Shown here one piece after another: positions 29,397 to 37,877 of a stretch of 64,000 nt of DNA. Position numbers and translations under genes: made by a program. Every line of letters starts with the position of its first letter. Within the stretch, counting starts at the first letter, position 1. The notes under the pieces were generated by a model. It saw nothing but the letters and a program-made list of their open reading frames with translations. It was not told where the DNA came from and ran no database searches. The DNA comes from Serratia marcescens (GTDB lineage Bacteria; Pseudomonadota; Gammaproteobacteria; Enterobacterales; Enterobacteriaceae), in assembly GCF_029846115.1 (NCBI RefSeq), contig NZ_JARVZZ010000001.1:434001-498000 (forward strand). Direction: 5' to 3'.

Positions 29397-30380
29397 ATGG
29401 CCAAGCGCATTCAGTTTTCCGCCACCGGCGGGCCGGAAGTCTTGCAATACGTTGATTTTACACCGCTCGATCCCGCCGCCGGCGAAGTGCAGATCGAAAA
29501 CAAGGCGATCGGCATCAACTACATCGACACCTATGTGCGCAGCGGGCTGTACGCGCCGGCGAGCCTGCCGAGCGGGCTCGGCACCGAGGCGGCCGGCGTG
29601 GTGATCAAGGTCGGCGCCGGGGTCAGCGCGATCAAACCGGGTGACCGGGTGGTGTATGCGCAGTCATCGCTCGGCGCCTACAGCGAAGTCCACAACGTGC
29701 CGGAAGAAAAAGTGGCGCTGCTGCCGCACAATCTCAGCTTTGAGCAGGGCGCCGCTTCTTTCCTCAAAGGGCTGACGGTGCACTACCTGCTGCGCCAGAC
29801 CCACGACGTACAACCGGGTGAAGTGTTCCTGTTCCATGCCGCCGCCGGCGGGGTTGGGCTGATCGCCTGCCAATGGGCCAAAGCGCTGGGCGCGCGCCTG
29901 ATCGGCAGCGTCGGCTCCGACGAGAAGGCCGCGCTGGCGAAACAGGCCGGCGCCTGGGCCACCATCAACTACCACAACGAGGATATCGCCCAGCGGGTGG
30001 CCGAGCTGACGCACGGCGAGAAGGTCGGCGTGGTATACGATTCGGTGGGGCAAAGTACCTGGCAGGCCTCGCTCAACAGCCTGAAACGCCGCGGCCTGAT
30101 GGTCAGCTTCGGCAACGCCTCCGGCCCGGTGACCGGCGTCGATCTGGCGCTGCTCAACCAGAAAGGATCGCTGTACGTCACCCGCCCTTCCCTTAACGGC
30201 TACATCACCAACCGCGCCGAGCTGCAGTACGCCAGCAACGAGCTGTTCTCACTGATCGGCAGCGGCGCCATTCGGGTGGAGGTGAGGGACGAGCAGAAAT
30301 TTGCGCTGGCCGACGCCCAGCGGGCGCACCAGGTGCTGGAAAGCCGCAGCACCAGCGGCTCCAGCCTGCTGATCCCCTGA
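29397..30380 (+). CDS. qorA: Quinone oxidoreductase QorA (zeta-crystallin family)
   Basis: 327 residues as in E. coli. NADPH:quinone reductase of the medium-chain family without zinc: the zinc cysteines are absent. The nucleotide-binding motif AAAGGVGLIACQWAKALGA is near residue 145, and NYHNEDIAQRV and FGNASGPVTGVDL follow. Divergent from dnaB, as in E. coli. Confidence 0.95.
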   Translation: MAKRIQFSATGGPEVLQYVDFTPLDPAAGEVQIENKAIGINYIDTYVRSGLYAPASLPSGLGTEAAGVVIKVGAGVSAIKPGDRVVYAQSSLGAYSEVHNVPEEKVALLPHNLSFEQGAASFLKGLTVHYLLRQTHDVQPGEVFLFHAAAGGVGLIACQWAKALGARLIGSVGSDEKAALAKQAGAWATINYHNEDIAQRVAELTHGEKVGVVYDSVGQSTWQASLNSLKRRGLMVSFGNASGPVTGVDLALLNQKGSLYVTRPSLNGYITNRAELQYASNELFSLIGSGAIRVEVRDEQKFALADAQRAHQVLESRSTSGSSLLIP

Positions 30381-30679
30381 TCGCGGCAAAAGAAAAGGGC
30401 TCCTTACGGAGCCCTTTCTGTACTGCGTTTTGTAGGGGTAGAGCAGAGTCCGCCAGAGACCGGGGGTTGCTTTAGCAACACGAATTTTGGTTGTCTCTCA
30501 CGGTGATGAAATTGGTCGCATCACTGCATCGACAAACATCCTAACAGCCCCGTCCGGCAAAAAACACGCTTTATGTGCCACATCGCCGGGTAAAACTGCC
30601 AAGCTGTGATCGCTGCCGCATTAGCGGGGCGGGCAGTTATGCAAGTTTCATCGCGAATGATTGATTATTCAGCAAAAAA
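30381..30679. other. qorA-pspG intergenic region with nested hairpin
   Basis: After the qorA terminator (30394-30417) this 299-bp gap contains a nested hairpin at 30455-30498 (outer AGAGAC / GTCTCT, inner GTTGC / GCAAC). No protein frame is supported. It could be part of a pspG 3' untranslated region or a small RNA; nothing identifies it. Confidence 0.4.
30394..30417 (+). terminator. Rho-independent terminator of qorA
   Basis: AAAGGGCTCC / GGAGCCCTTT stem, TTAC loop. The following U-tract is short (the TTT is within the stem). Confidence 0.8.
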
Positions 30680-30898
30680 TCAGTAACGCCTGATCTGTGG
30701 TTTCTGCATCGAACGGTAAATCCATACCCCGACCACCGCCAAAATCAACCACGGCAGCAGCTTGATGACCACCGCGAACAACCCGCCCAACAGCATAAAC
30801 GCCGCCGCCACCAACAGCGCAGCGAAGATCCCCAGCAGCGAGATGCCGGTCACCATCAGCATCACCACAAAGCCAATGAGAAAGAAGATTTCCAACAT
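30680..30898 (-). CDS. pspG: Phage-shock protein G
   Basis: 72 residues with two membrane helices, beginning MLEIFFLIGFVVMLMVTG like E. coli PspG (80 aa). An effector of the phage-shock response that counters loss of proton-motive force. AAAGGAG precedes ATG 30898. A sigma-54 promoter lies 40-55 bp upstream, as expected for a PspF-controlled gene away from the main psp operon. Confidence 0.93.
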   Translation of the reverse strand: MLEIFFLIGFVVMLMVTGISLLGIFAALLVAAAFMLLGGLFAVVIKLLPWLILAVVGVWIYRSMQKPQIRRY

Positions 30899-30937
30899 GA
30901 TTGCTCCTTTGCAACTCAACGTATCTGCAGAGTGGAT

Positions 30938-30953
30938 TACAAGAAGCGTGCCA
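30938..30953 (-). promoter_or_regulatory. Sigma-54 promoter of pspG
   Basis: TGGCACGCTTCTTGTA on the minus strand: GG of the -24 element and TTGTA of the -12 element (consensus TGGCACG-N4-TTGCA). Transcription would begin shortly before the Shine-Dalgarno sequence. Confidence 0.85.
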
Positions 30954-31055
30954 GAATGACGAAAGGGCTAACCTATTGAAAAGAGGGGACAGGCATCCGG
31001 CAATGCGCCGAATACCTGGCGAAAAAGACTAACTGTTGGTCAAACTTTTTGTGAG

Positions 31056-32066
31056 TTACGCCATTTCGACACGCGGCTGACGCACCAGCGCCAGCGCCTG
31101 CTCCACCACCCGCGCATCGGCGCCCGGCTTGTGGGCGTTCTCGCTCAGGTGGCGACGCCACTGGCGCGCGCCCGGCACGCCCTGGAACAAACCGAGGATG
31201 TGGCGGGTGATGTGGCCGAGATAGGTGCCGTTGGACAGCTCGCGCTCGATATACGGATACAGCGCTTCAACGATCGCCACGCTGTCCGGCACTGCGGTCT
31301 GCGCGCCGAACAGTTCGCTGTCGACCCGTGCCAGGATGCCCGGATTCTGGTACGCCTCGCGCCCCATCATCACGCCGTCCAGATGCTGCAGGTGCTGCTG
31401 CGCCTCTTCCAGCGTTTTCACTCCGCCGTTGATGGCGATGGTCAGCGCCGGAAAATCCCGCTTCAGCTGATAAACGCGCGGATAGTCCAGCGGCGGCACT
31501 TCGCGGTTTTCTTTCGGGCTGAGGCCTGAGAGCCAGGCCTTGCGCGCGTGGATGGTGAACATATCGCACTCGCCGCGCCCGGCGACGGTTTGGATAAAGT
31601 CGCACAGGAAGGCGTAGCTGTCCTGATCGTCGATGCCAATGCGGGTCTTCACCGTCACCGGGATCGACACCACGTCGCGCATCGCCTTGATGCAGTCGGC
31701 GACCAGCGTCGCCTGCCCCATCAGACAGGCGCCGAACATGCCGTTTTGCACGCGATCGGATGGGCAGCCAACGTTGAGGTTAATCTCGTCGTAACCGCGC
31801 TGCTCCGCCAGTTTGGCGCAGTGCGCCAGCGCGGCCGGATCGCTGCCGCCCAGCTGCAGCGCCACCGGATGCTCTTCTTCGCTGTAGGCCAGGTAGTCGC
31901 CCTTACCGTGAATGATCGCGCCGGTGGTCACCATTTCGGTGTACAGCAACGTTTCCTGGGTCAGCAGGCGGTGGAAGTAACGGCAATGACGATCGGTCCA
32001 GTCGAGCATCGGCGCGATGGAGAAACGATTGGCGGCGTAGGTTGGGGCGTGGTTGTCTTTCGTCAT
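31056..32066 (-). CDS. dusA: tRNA-dihydrouridine(20/20a) synthase DusA
   Basis: 336-residue FMN enzyme that reduces U20/U20a in the tRNA D-loop. It has the TIM-barrel start [19 protein letters not shown], the catalytic Cys region [19 protein letters not shown], the nucleotide-binding VKTRIGIDD and [11 protein letters not shown]. The start codon has only a weak Shine-Dalgarno sequence, and the N-terminus is about ten residues shorter than in E. coli. Confidence 0.96.
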   Translation of the reverse strand: MTKDNHAPTYAANRFSIAPMLDWTDRHCRYFHRLLTQETLLYTEMVTTGAIIHGKGDYLAYSEEEHPVALQLGGSDPAALAHCAKLAEQRGYDEINLNVGCPSDRVQNGMFGACLMGQATLVADCIKAMRDVVSIPVTVKTRIGIDDQDSYAFLCDFIQTVAGRGECDMFTIHARKAWLSGLSPKENREVPPLDYPRVYQLKRDFPALTIAINGGVKTLEEAQQHLQHLDGVMMGREAYQNPGILARVDSELFGAQTAVPDSVAIVEALYPYIERELSNGTYLGHITRHILGLFQGVPGARQWRRHLSENAHKPGADARVVEQALALVRQPRVEMA

Positions 32067-32268
32067 GCTGAGTTACTGGCTACCTGAGTCTGTCTGGGTT
32101 CAACGAACGGCGCGCGGCCGCAAACGGCTATTATAACGACAATCGGCGCCGTTGGGAAAACCGCCTTGCCGGTGGCGTAAATAAGCGGGAGTAAGGCGAA
32201 TAAATTCACCCGTTCAAGTGTTATCTCGTTACGGGCGCGCACGGCGCCTCTGCCTGGAGGGCTCGACC

Positions 32269-32802
32269 ATGAAAAACTTCGTTAAACGCCTGCTATCGTC
32301 GGTGATGGCCGGCTGTCTGCTGTTTTCCGGTGCGGCGCTGGCGATGGGTGGCGACGGCAGTAATCAAACTCCGCCGACCTGCCCGAAGGGCCAGGTCTAC
32401 GACAGCAAAACCCAGACCTGCATGGTGGATAAAGGCGGCAGAGTCGGCGACGCCGACCGCACCAATTACGCCTATGCATTGGCAAAAAGCGGCCGCTATC
32501 AGGAAGCACTCGATGTGCTTAACACGCTGAAAGATCCCAACACCGCCGTTGCGCTGAATTATCGCGGCTACGCCACGCGCAAACTTGGCCGCACCGATGA
32601 GGGGATCGGCTATTATTTAAAATCAGTCGCCCTCGATCCGAAATACCCTAAAGTGCGCGAGTACTTGGGGGAAGCCTACATGCTGGAAGGCCGGCCCGAT
32701 CTGGCGCGCCAGCAGCTGCAGGTGATTCAGTCGCTGTGCGGTACCGGATGCGAGGAGTACCGCGATCTGGCGGCGGCCATCGATCACCACCCGGAATCTT
32801 GA
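32269..32802 (+). CDS. Secreted tetratricopeptide-repeat protein
   Basis: 177 residues: a signal peptide of about 23 residues (MKNFVKRLLSSVMAGCLLFSG... ending ALA-MG), a short Cys-containing segment (CPKGQVYDSKTQTC) and two or three TPR units from about 65 to 140 (NYAYALAKSGRYQEALDVL, ALNYRGYATRKLGRTDEGIGYYLKSVALDP, YLGEAYMLEGRPDLARQQL). A second Cys pair occurs near the end (CGTGC). CTGGAGG precedes the ATG. The ECF-type sigma gene follows 18 bp downstream, so they are an operon; the TPR protein may sense or transmit an envelope signal (inference). Confidence 0.85.
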   Translation: MKNFVKRLLSSVMAGCLLFSGAALAMGGDGSNQTPPTCPKGQVYDSKTQTCMVDKGGRVGDADRTNYAYALAKSGRYQEALDVLNTLKDPNTAVALNYRGYATRKLGRTDEGIGYYLKSVALDPKYPKVREYLGEAYMLEGRPDLARQQLQVIQSLCGTGCEEYRDLAAAIDHHPES

Positions 32803-32820
32803 TCCGACGCGCCTGCGGAG

Positions 32821-33420
32821 GTGACTATCAGCGGCGATACTATACGCGATGAACTCGGCCACTATCTCTCCCGCCTGTGGCGCTATGCGCTGGTGCTCTC
32901 GCACCGGCGGGATATCGCCGACGATCTGGTGCAGGCGACCTGCGTGCGTGCGCTGGAGCGCGCTGCGCAATTCACTCCCGGTTCACACCTGGATCGCTGG
33001 CTGTTTTCCATCTTGCACTCCATCTGGCTCAATGAAGTTCGCGCCCAGCATCTTCGCCAGGGGCAAGGCTGCATGGCGGCGGAAGAGCTGGGCGATGCGG
33101 ACAACGGGGAACAGCCGGTCTGGCTCAATGAAGTGATGCGGCGCGTAAGCCGGTTGCCGGCGGCCCAGCGCAACGCGCTGTTTCTGGTGTATGTCGAAGG
33201 GCTGTCCTACCGGGAAGCGGCGAACGTGCTGGCGGTGCCGATTGGCACCGTCATGAGTCGTTTGGCGGCCGCACGTCTGGCTTTAGCCGATGACCGCCAG
33301 TTGCCCAACGACGGCGCACACCGCAAAGAGAGCCCCCCATCCCCTTGTCTCATACTCGCCGATAAACCGTTGGCCGCCTATCCGTACCCGCGCTTGCGCC
33401 CTATTCCAACGCGCGGATAA
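32821..33420 (+). CDS. RNA polymerase sigma factor, ECF-type
   Basis: About 199 residues. Region 2 is seen at about 15-75 (YALVLSHRRDIADDLVQATCVRALERA, DRWLFSILHSIWLNEVR) and region 4 at about 110-160 (LPAAQRNALFLVYVEGLSYREAANVL, PIGTVMSRLAAARLAL). There is no region 1 or 3. The first possible standard start is GTG 32821, but its only Shine-Dalgarno sequence, GGAGGTG, touches it; the spacing instead fits an ATC codon at 32827 that would give the natural N-terminus SGDTIRDELG. The last 40 residues are a Pro-rich tail, and its 3' end overlaps the convergent gene by 20 bp. No anti-sigma gene is adjacent; the TPR protein upstream is the only partner. Confidence 0.85.
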   Translation: MTISGDTIRDELGHYLSRLWRYALVLSHRRDIADDLVQATCVRALERAAQFTPGSHLDRWLFSILHSIWLNEVRAQHLRQGQGCMAAEELGDADNGEQPVWLNEVMRRVSRLPAAQRNALFLVYVEGLSYREAANVLAVPIGTVMSRLAAARLALADDRQLPNDGAHRKESPPSPCLILADKPLAAYPYPRLRPIPTRG

Positions 33421-33973
33421 TCCGGCACGGCTGCCCCAGCGCCAGCACATTGGCCGGGATGTCGCCGGTCACTATGCTGCCCGCACCGATAGTCGTGCCG
33501 TCGCCGATGGTCACTCCCGGCAAGATCACCACGTTACCGCCGATCCACACGTTGCTGCCGATGGACACTGGCTGCGCCGAGGTGCGGAAAGGAAAAGCCG
33601 GGTCACCGGTAAAGCGTTCACCGGCCTTCAGCGGATGACTCGGCGTGTAGATTTGCACGTTGGGGCCGATCAGCGTGTTGTCGCCGATGGTGATGGTATT
33701 GCAGTCGAGGAACACCGCATTGACGTTGATAAAACAGTTCTTGCCGATGCGGACATGCTGCCCGTAGTCGCACCAGAACGGTGTTTCGATCCAACTCGCC
33801 TCCCCCCAGGCGCCGAACAGCTCACCGAGCAGGCGGTTTTTCTCGTCCGCCTGATGCGAATCCAGCGCCCCCAGGCTTTTGGTCAACGCCCTGGCCCGAT
33901 GGTACATAGCAATCAGTTCTTCATCGCGGCTGTTGTACTCCAGGCCGCTTAACAGCTTCTCTCTTTCCGTCAT
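33401..33973 (-). CDS. Sugar O-acetyltransferase (LacA/NodL/Maa-like)
   Basis: 190 residues of the hexapeptide-repeat acetyltransferase family. N-terminal helical cap, then the beta-helix with FWCDYGQHVRIGKNCFINVNAV, the catalytic His in QIYTPSHPLKAG, and IGSNVWIGGNVVILPGVTIGDG. It is more distant from E. coli Maa than the gene at 22328-22885, so the acceptor sugar is uncertain. AGGAGCC lies upstream of ATG 33973. Convergent with the sigma-factor gene, overlapping it by 20 bp. Confidence 0.86.
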   Translation of the reverse strand: MTEREKLLSGLEYNSRDEELIAMYHRARALTKSLGALDSHQADEKNRLLGELFGAWGEASWIETPFWCDYGQHVRIGKNCFINVNAVFLDCNTITIGDNTLIGPNVQIYTPSHPLKAGERFTGDPAFPFRTSAQPVSIGSNVWIGGNVVILPGVTIGDGTTIGAGSIVTGDIPANVLALGQPCRIIRALE

Positions 33974-34218
33974 CACACAAGGCTCCTGCTCATCATGCGG
34001 GTGAAACGCGTTATACCGCTCTCGTCCGCTGCTCTCCAGCGCTAAAATCGGCAACGTTGATTTGCCGCCCGCCTGCGGGGAAAAGTTGTGATGCATCTCT
34101 CTTTTAGCGCACTCAGCGCGCCTTTCCCTGCGCAATCCTCAGGGGAAAAGGGGGCAACTCTCGGCGATTCGCCGTAATCATGGTAAAATCGGCTTTTTTA
34201 CGTACCGGGATATTTGCG

Positions 34219-34731
34219 ATGAACTCAACCACCCAGGAAAAGCTGCTGGCGCAGGCGGAACGCCTCTGCCAACAACGCAATGTGCGATTGACGCCGCAAC
34301 GGCTGGAAGTGCTGCGTCTGATGACTCAGCAACCCGGTGCAATCAGCGCTTATGACCTGCTCGATCTGCTCCGCGTCGCCGAACCGCAGGCCAAGCCGCC
34401 GACGGTCTATCGCGCGCTGGATTTTCTGCTGGAACAAGGATTTATCCATAGAGTGGAGTCCGCCAACAGCTACGTGCTGTGTCACCATTTCGAACAGCCG
34501 ATGCATACGTCCGCACTGTTTATCTGCGACCGCTGCGGCCAGGTGACCGAACGCACTACCGAAGGCGTAGAAGAAACGCTGCAGAAGCTGGCGCAGGAAG
34601 CCGGATTTGCGCTGCGGCACAGCGTGGTGGAAGCGCACGGCCTGTGCGCCGGCTGCGTGGAGGTTGAGGCGTGCGACAGCAAGCATGACTGCGCCGAACA
34701 CGATCACAGCATCGCCATCAAGAAGAAGTAA
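34219..34731 (+). CDS. zur: Zinc uptake regulator Zur (Fur family)
   Basis: 170 residues (E. coli 171). N-terminal winged helix (CQQRNVRLTPQRLEVLRLM ... PTVYRALDFLLEQGF) and C-terminal dimerisation domain with zinc ligands FICDRCG and CAGCVEVEAC plus His clusters. It represses zinc import genes when zinc is sufficient. The start at 34219 gives the family N-terminus; an upstream in-frame start at 34180 is not supported. Confidence 0.96.
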   Translation: MNSTTQEKLLAQAERLCQQRNVRLTPQRLEVLRLMTQQPGAISAYDLLDLLRVAEPQAKPPTVYRALDFLLEQGFIHRVESANSYVLCHHFEQPMHTSALFICDRCGQVTERTTEGVEETLQKLAQEAGFALRHSVVEAHGLCAGCVEVEACDSKHDCAEHDHSIAIKKK

Positions 34732-34833
34732 GACGAAGTCAGGTACCTCCCTGTACCTGCGGCCGGGGCGCCAGAGGATGAGAGCGACGCCGGCCTGCGC
34801 TGGGCAAGCCGCCTTCAATGGCGGCCCTGCAAA

Positions 34834-35043
34834 TTACCAGCGGTGTTTGGTGTGATCTTCCCAGGCTTTCACCTCTTTTTCGGCCGCCTCTTTCTGGTAA
34901 CCGTAACGCTCCTGGATTTTGCCGACCAGCTGTTCGCGTTTCCCTTCGATGACTGTCAGATCGTCATCGGTCAGCTTGCCCCATTTTTCCTTCACTTTGC
35001 CTTTAAGCTGCTTCCAGTTACCGTCGGCTTGATCTTTATTCAT
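34834..35043 (-). CDS. yjbJ: CsbD-family stress protein YjbJ
   Basis: 69 residues, MNKDQADGNWKQLKGKVKEKW at the start, the CsbD-like signature also found in E. coli YjbJ. A small, abundant, highly charged helical protein of the general stress (RpoS) response; its molecular role is unknown. GGAGAG precedes the ATG. Confidence 0.96.
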   Translation of the reverse strand: MNKDQADGNWKQLKGKVKEKWGKLTDDDLTVIEGKREQLVGKIQERYGYQKEAAEKEVKAWEDHTKHRW

Positions 35044-35358
35044 AGTCTCTCCGTTAACCTGTGGTGAATCAGTGATCCCTGTCGCCGGCCGGGGTTAACC
35101 AGAAATTTTTCTGGCCTATACTCCCTTCACCTTAAGGAATATCGCTCCCATTCATTCGCCAGCCACATGATTCATTCTAGTTAAATATGGAAATAAAAAA
35201 GCCAAATGGCAGAATAAAAAACCATTAAGAAACAAAATAAAAACAAAAAACGCTAAAAAACAACAAGCTAACGCAAACATGCCAGGGTTGAAAACATGTA
35301 AGCAAACGTGAATAGAAATATAAATTAAATTAATAAATAACCCAGCACAGCGTCCGTT
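35044..35358. other. yjbJ-dinF gap with A-rich tract
   Basis: 315 bp without a gene. The right half, about 35180-35340, is strikingly A-rich on the + strand (T-rich on the minus strand) compared with the GC-rich neighbours. It lies downstream of dinF and upstream of the yjbJ promoter and could be a bent or nucleoid-protein-bound segment. No repeat unit is seen. Confidence 0.4.
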
Positions 35359-36696
35359 CTAGCGAGCGGTAAACCAGCTGCCGCGCACCTGATGGCGGTG
35401 CCAAATCCAGCCCAACGCCAGACCGCGCAGCGCCAGAAACACCGCCAGCGCCAGCCAGAGCCCGTGGTTGCCAAGCAGCGGCACGCTGAACAGCGCCAGA
35501 CCGTATCCCGCCGCAGCCACCGCCATGCTGTTGCGCATCTCGGCACCGCGCGTGGCGCCGATAAACATGCCGTCCAGCAAATAGCACCACACCCCGACCA
35601 GCGGCAGAATGACCTGCCACGGCAAATAGTGGGCGGCCAACGCACGCAGCTCCGGCAAGGAGGTCAACGCCGCCACGATCTGTTGGCCGGTAACGGCATA
35701 CGCCAGGCCAAAGGCCAACGCGACCAGCCCCGCCTGTCTGCAGGCCGCATGCCACACCTTGCGCAGTTGGCTGTCGTCCCGGGCACCGTAGGCGTGGCCC
35801 GAATGGGCCTCCACCGCATAAGCGAAGCCGTCGAGCGCATAGGCGGTGAACGTCAGCAGATTCATCAATACCGCATTGACCGCCACCACCTCGCTTCCCA
35901 GGCGAGCGCCGAAAATGGTCAGCGACGCAAAGCACAGTTGCAGCAACAGTGAACGCAGCATGATGTCGCGGTTGAGCGCCAGCAGACGACGCAGATCGCC
36001 ACGCCAGGCCTGGCGCAGCATCGGCAGGGTAATACCGCGCAGGCGCATCACCCGCCACGCCAGCCACAGGCCGAGCAGCAGCGTGGCGTATTCGGCGATG
36101 GCGGTTGCCGCCGCTGCCCCCCGCACGTTCCAGCCCAGGCCCATCACCAGCCAGATATCCAGCACGATGTTCAGCAGGTTGCCGACGATCAGCAGGATCA
36201 CCGGCGCGCGCACATACTGCACGCCGAGCAGCCAACCCAACAGCACCAGATTAGCCAGCGCCGCCGGGGCGCTCAGCCAGCGGATTTCAAGAAAACGCCG
36301 TGCCTGTTCCAGCACCTCGCCATCGCCACCGACGATCCGCAGCGCCAGTTCGATCAGCGGATACCGCAGCAGGACGATCGCCACCCCGACCAGCAGCGCC
36401 AGCACCAGCGGTTGCATAAAGGCGCGCGCCAGCGCCTGCGGGTTCTGTGCCCCCAGCGCCTGCGCCGCCAGACCGGTGGTGCTCATGCGCAGGAACAACA
36501 GCAGCATGAACAGGAAGCTGGTCGCCACCGCGCCGATCGCGACGCCCCCCAGATAGATCGGGCTGTCGAGGTGGCCGATCACCGCAGTGTCCACCAACCC
36601 GAGCAGCGGTACGGTGATATTGGAAAAAATCATCGGCAGGGCCAGGCGCCACAGGGCTTTATCGGTGTCGCTGGTGAAGGCGGAAATCAAGCGCAT
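35359..36696 (-). CDS. dinF: MATE-family efflux protein DinF
   Basis: 445 residues with twelve predicted membrane helices of the MATE fold, beginning at LWRLALPMIFSNITVPLLGLVDTAVIGHLD, a family signature. It is the second gene of the SOS-controlled lexA-dinF operon and is associated with protection from oxidative stress and bile salts in E. coli. A terminator-like hairpin separates it from lexA. Confidence 0.95.
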   Translation of the reverse strand: MRLISAFTSDTDKALWRLALPMIFSNITVPLLGLVDTAVIGHLDSPIYLGGVAIGAVATSFLFMLLLFLRMSTTGLAAQALGAQNPQALARAFMQPLVLALLVGVAIVLLRYPLIELALRIVGGDGEVLEQARRFLEIRWLSAPAALANLVLLGWLLGVQYVRAPVILLIVGNLLNIVLDIWLVMGLGWNVRGAAAATAIAEYATLLLGLWLAWRVMRLRGITLPMLRQAWRGDLRRLLALNRDIMLRSLLLQLCFASLTIFGARLGSEVVAVNAVLMNLLTFTAYALDGFAYAVEAHSGHAYGARDDSQLRKVWHAACRQAGLVALAFGLAYAVTGQQIVAALTSLPELRALAAHYLPWQVILPLVGVWCYLLDGMFIGATRGAEMRNSMAVAAAGYGLALFSVPLLGNHGLWLALAVFLALRGLALGWIWHRHQVRGSWFTAR

Positions 36697-36745
36697 GATG
36701 AGACGTTCCCGTAGCAGTGGCGAAGGGCAAAATCAGAAACAAAAA

Positions 36746-36763
36746 CGCCCCAGAACAGGGGCG
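36746..36763 (-). terminator. Terminator-like hairpin between lexA and dinF
   Basis: CGCCCC / GGGGCG stem, AGAACA loop, followed by TTTTTG on the minus strand. It would end most lexA transcripts and let a fraction read into dinF. Confidence 0.7.
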
Positions 36764-36797
36764 ATTGATACAAGAGGCGGCACTGAGGGGGCAGCGA

Positions 36798-37406
36798 TTA
36801 AATCCAGTCGCCGTTGCGGATCACGCCGACCGCCAGCCCTTCGATAGTGAAATTCTGCTGACGCAGATCGACCACAATCGGTTGGAATTCGTTGTTCTCC
36901 GGCAGCAGCTCGACCACGTTGCCGTGTTTTTTCAGGCGCTTGACCGTCACTTCGTCTTCGATGCGCGCCACCACAACCTGGCCGTTGCGCACGTCTTGGG
37001 TTTTATGCACCGCCAGCAGATCGCCGTCCAGAATGCCGATGTCGCGCATCGACATGCCGTTCACCCGCAGCAGGAAATCGGCGCTCGGTTTAAACAGGGA
37101 AGGATCAACCTGGTAGTGCCCTTCGATGTGCTGCTGCGCCAGCAGCGGCTCGCCGGCGGCGACGCGGCCGATCAGCGGCAGCCCTTCTTCTTCTTCCATC
37201 AGCAGGCGGATACCGCGCGAGGCACCGGAGACGATTTCGATCACGCCTTTGCGTGCCAGCGCCTTCAGGTGTTCTTCGGCGGCGTTAGGCGAACGGAACC
37301 CCAGACGCATCGCGATCTCGGCACGCGTTGGCGGCATGCCCGTTTGCGAAATATGATCGCGAATCAGATCGTAGACCTCTTGCTGTCTGGTAGTTAGTGC
37401 TTTCAT
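36798..37406 (-). CDS. lexA: SOS repressor LexA
   Basis: 202 residues, the E. coli length. The N-terminal winged helix ([21 protein letters not shown]) binds SOS boxes. The C-terminal peptidase domain has the Ala-Gly cleavage site in RVAAGEP, the catalytic Ser in [10 protein letters not shown] (S119 equivalent) and Lys in [11 protein letters not shown] (K156 equivalent). Two LexA boxes lie just upstream, so it is autoregulated. Confidence 0.98.
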   Translation of the reverse strand: MKALTTRQQEVYDLIRDHISQTGMPPTRAEIAMRLGFRSPNAAEEHLKALARKGVIEIVSGASRGIRLLMEEEEGLPLIGRVAAGEPLLAQQHIEGHYQVDPSLFKPSADFLLRVNGMSMRDIGILDGDLLAVHKTQDVRNGQVVVARIEDEVTVKRLKKHGNVVELLPENNEFQPIVVDLRQQNFTIEGLAVGVIRNGDWI

Positions 37407-37414
37407 TCCGCCCC

Positions 37415-37430
37415 CTGTTTGTTTATACAG
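37415..37430. promoter_or_regulatory. LexA box 2 of lexA
   Basis: On the minus strand CTGTATAAACAAACAG, matching CTG-N10-CAG, nine bases upstream of the lexA ATG. Confidence 0.85.
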
Positions 37431-37435
37431 TCTTG

Positions 37436-37451
37436 CTGTGAGTATATACAG
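37436..37451. promoter_or_regulatory. LexA box 1 of lexA
   Basis: On the minus strand CTGTATATACTCACAG, identical in form to the E. coli lexA operator. It lies 5 bp from box 2, as in E. coli. Confidence 0.92.
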
Positions 37452-37508
37452 GTAAGCGCGGATTGGGAACCGAAGAATAAATAAAAATCAGTCAGTAGGC
37501 GCCTTTCG

Positions 37509-37877
37509 TCAGCCAAAATGCTGCCATAAGACCGTGCCCCAAACGAACAGCGCCAGCACGATCGCCAGTGACACCGCCGCCGATCCCATGTCCTTGGCCC
37601 GGCCGGACAGCTCGTGATGTTCGCTGCCGATCCGATCCACCACCGCCTCGATCGCGCTGTTCAGGATCTCGACGATCATCACCAGCGCTACCGATCCGAT
37701 CAATAAAATGCGCGCTATCGCACCCACATCCAGCCAGACAGCCAGTATGATAGCCAGAAGGGTGACCACCAGTTCCTGGCGGAACGCCGCTTCGTGTTGC
37801 CAAGCGGCGGAAAGCCCTTTATAGGAATAGCCGGCGGCCTTGATGATGCGGGTCAGTCCGGTTGCTTGGTTTGCCAT
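37509..37877 (-). CDS. dgkA: Diacylglycerol kinase DgkA
   Basis: 122 residues, three membrane helices, trimeric in E. coli. It recycles diacylglycerol from membrane-derived oligosaccharide synthesis to phosphatidic acid. N-terminal FTRIIKAAGYS-type amphipathic helix (here LTRIIKAAGYSYKGL), active-site block EILNSAIEAVVDRIGSEHHELSGRAKDMGSAAV in segments. Divergent from plsB, as in E. coli. Confidence 0.96.
   Translation of the reverse strand: MANQATGLTRIIKAAGYSYKGLSAAWQHEAAFRQELVVTLLAIILAVWLDVGAIARILLIGSVALVMIVEILNSAIEAVVDRIGSEHHELSGRAKDMGSAAVSLAIVLALFVWGTVLWQHFG

Noticed and set aside
30420..30540. tRNA-like gene between qorA and pspG
   Set aside because: There is a nested hairpin, but no cloverleaf, T-loop GTTCRA or acceptor stem.
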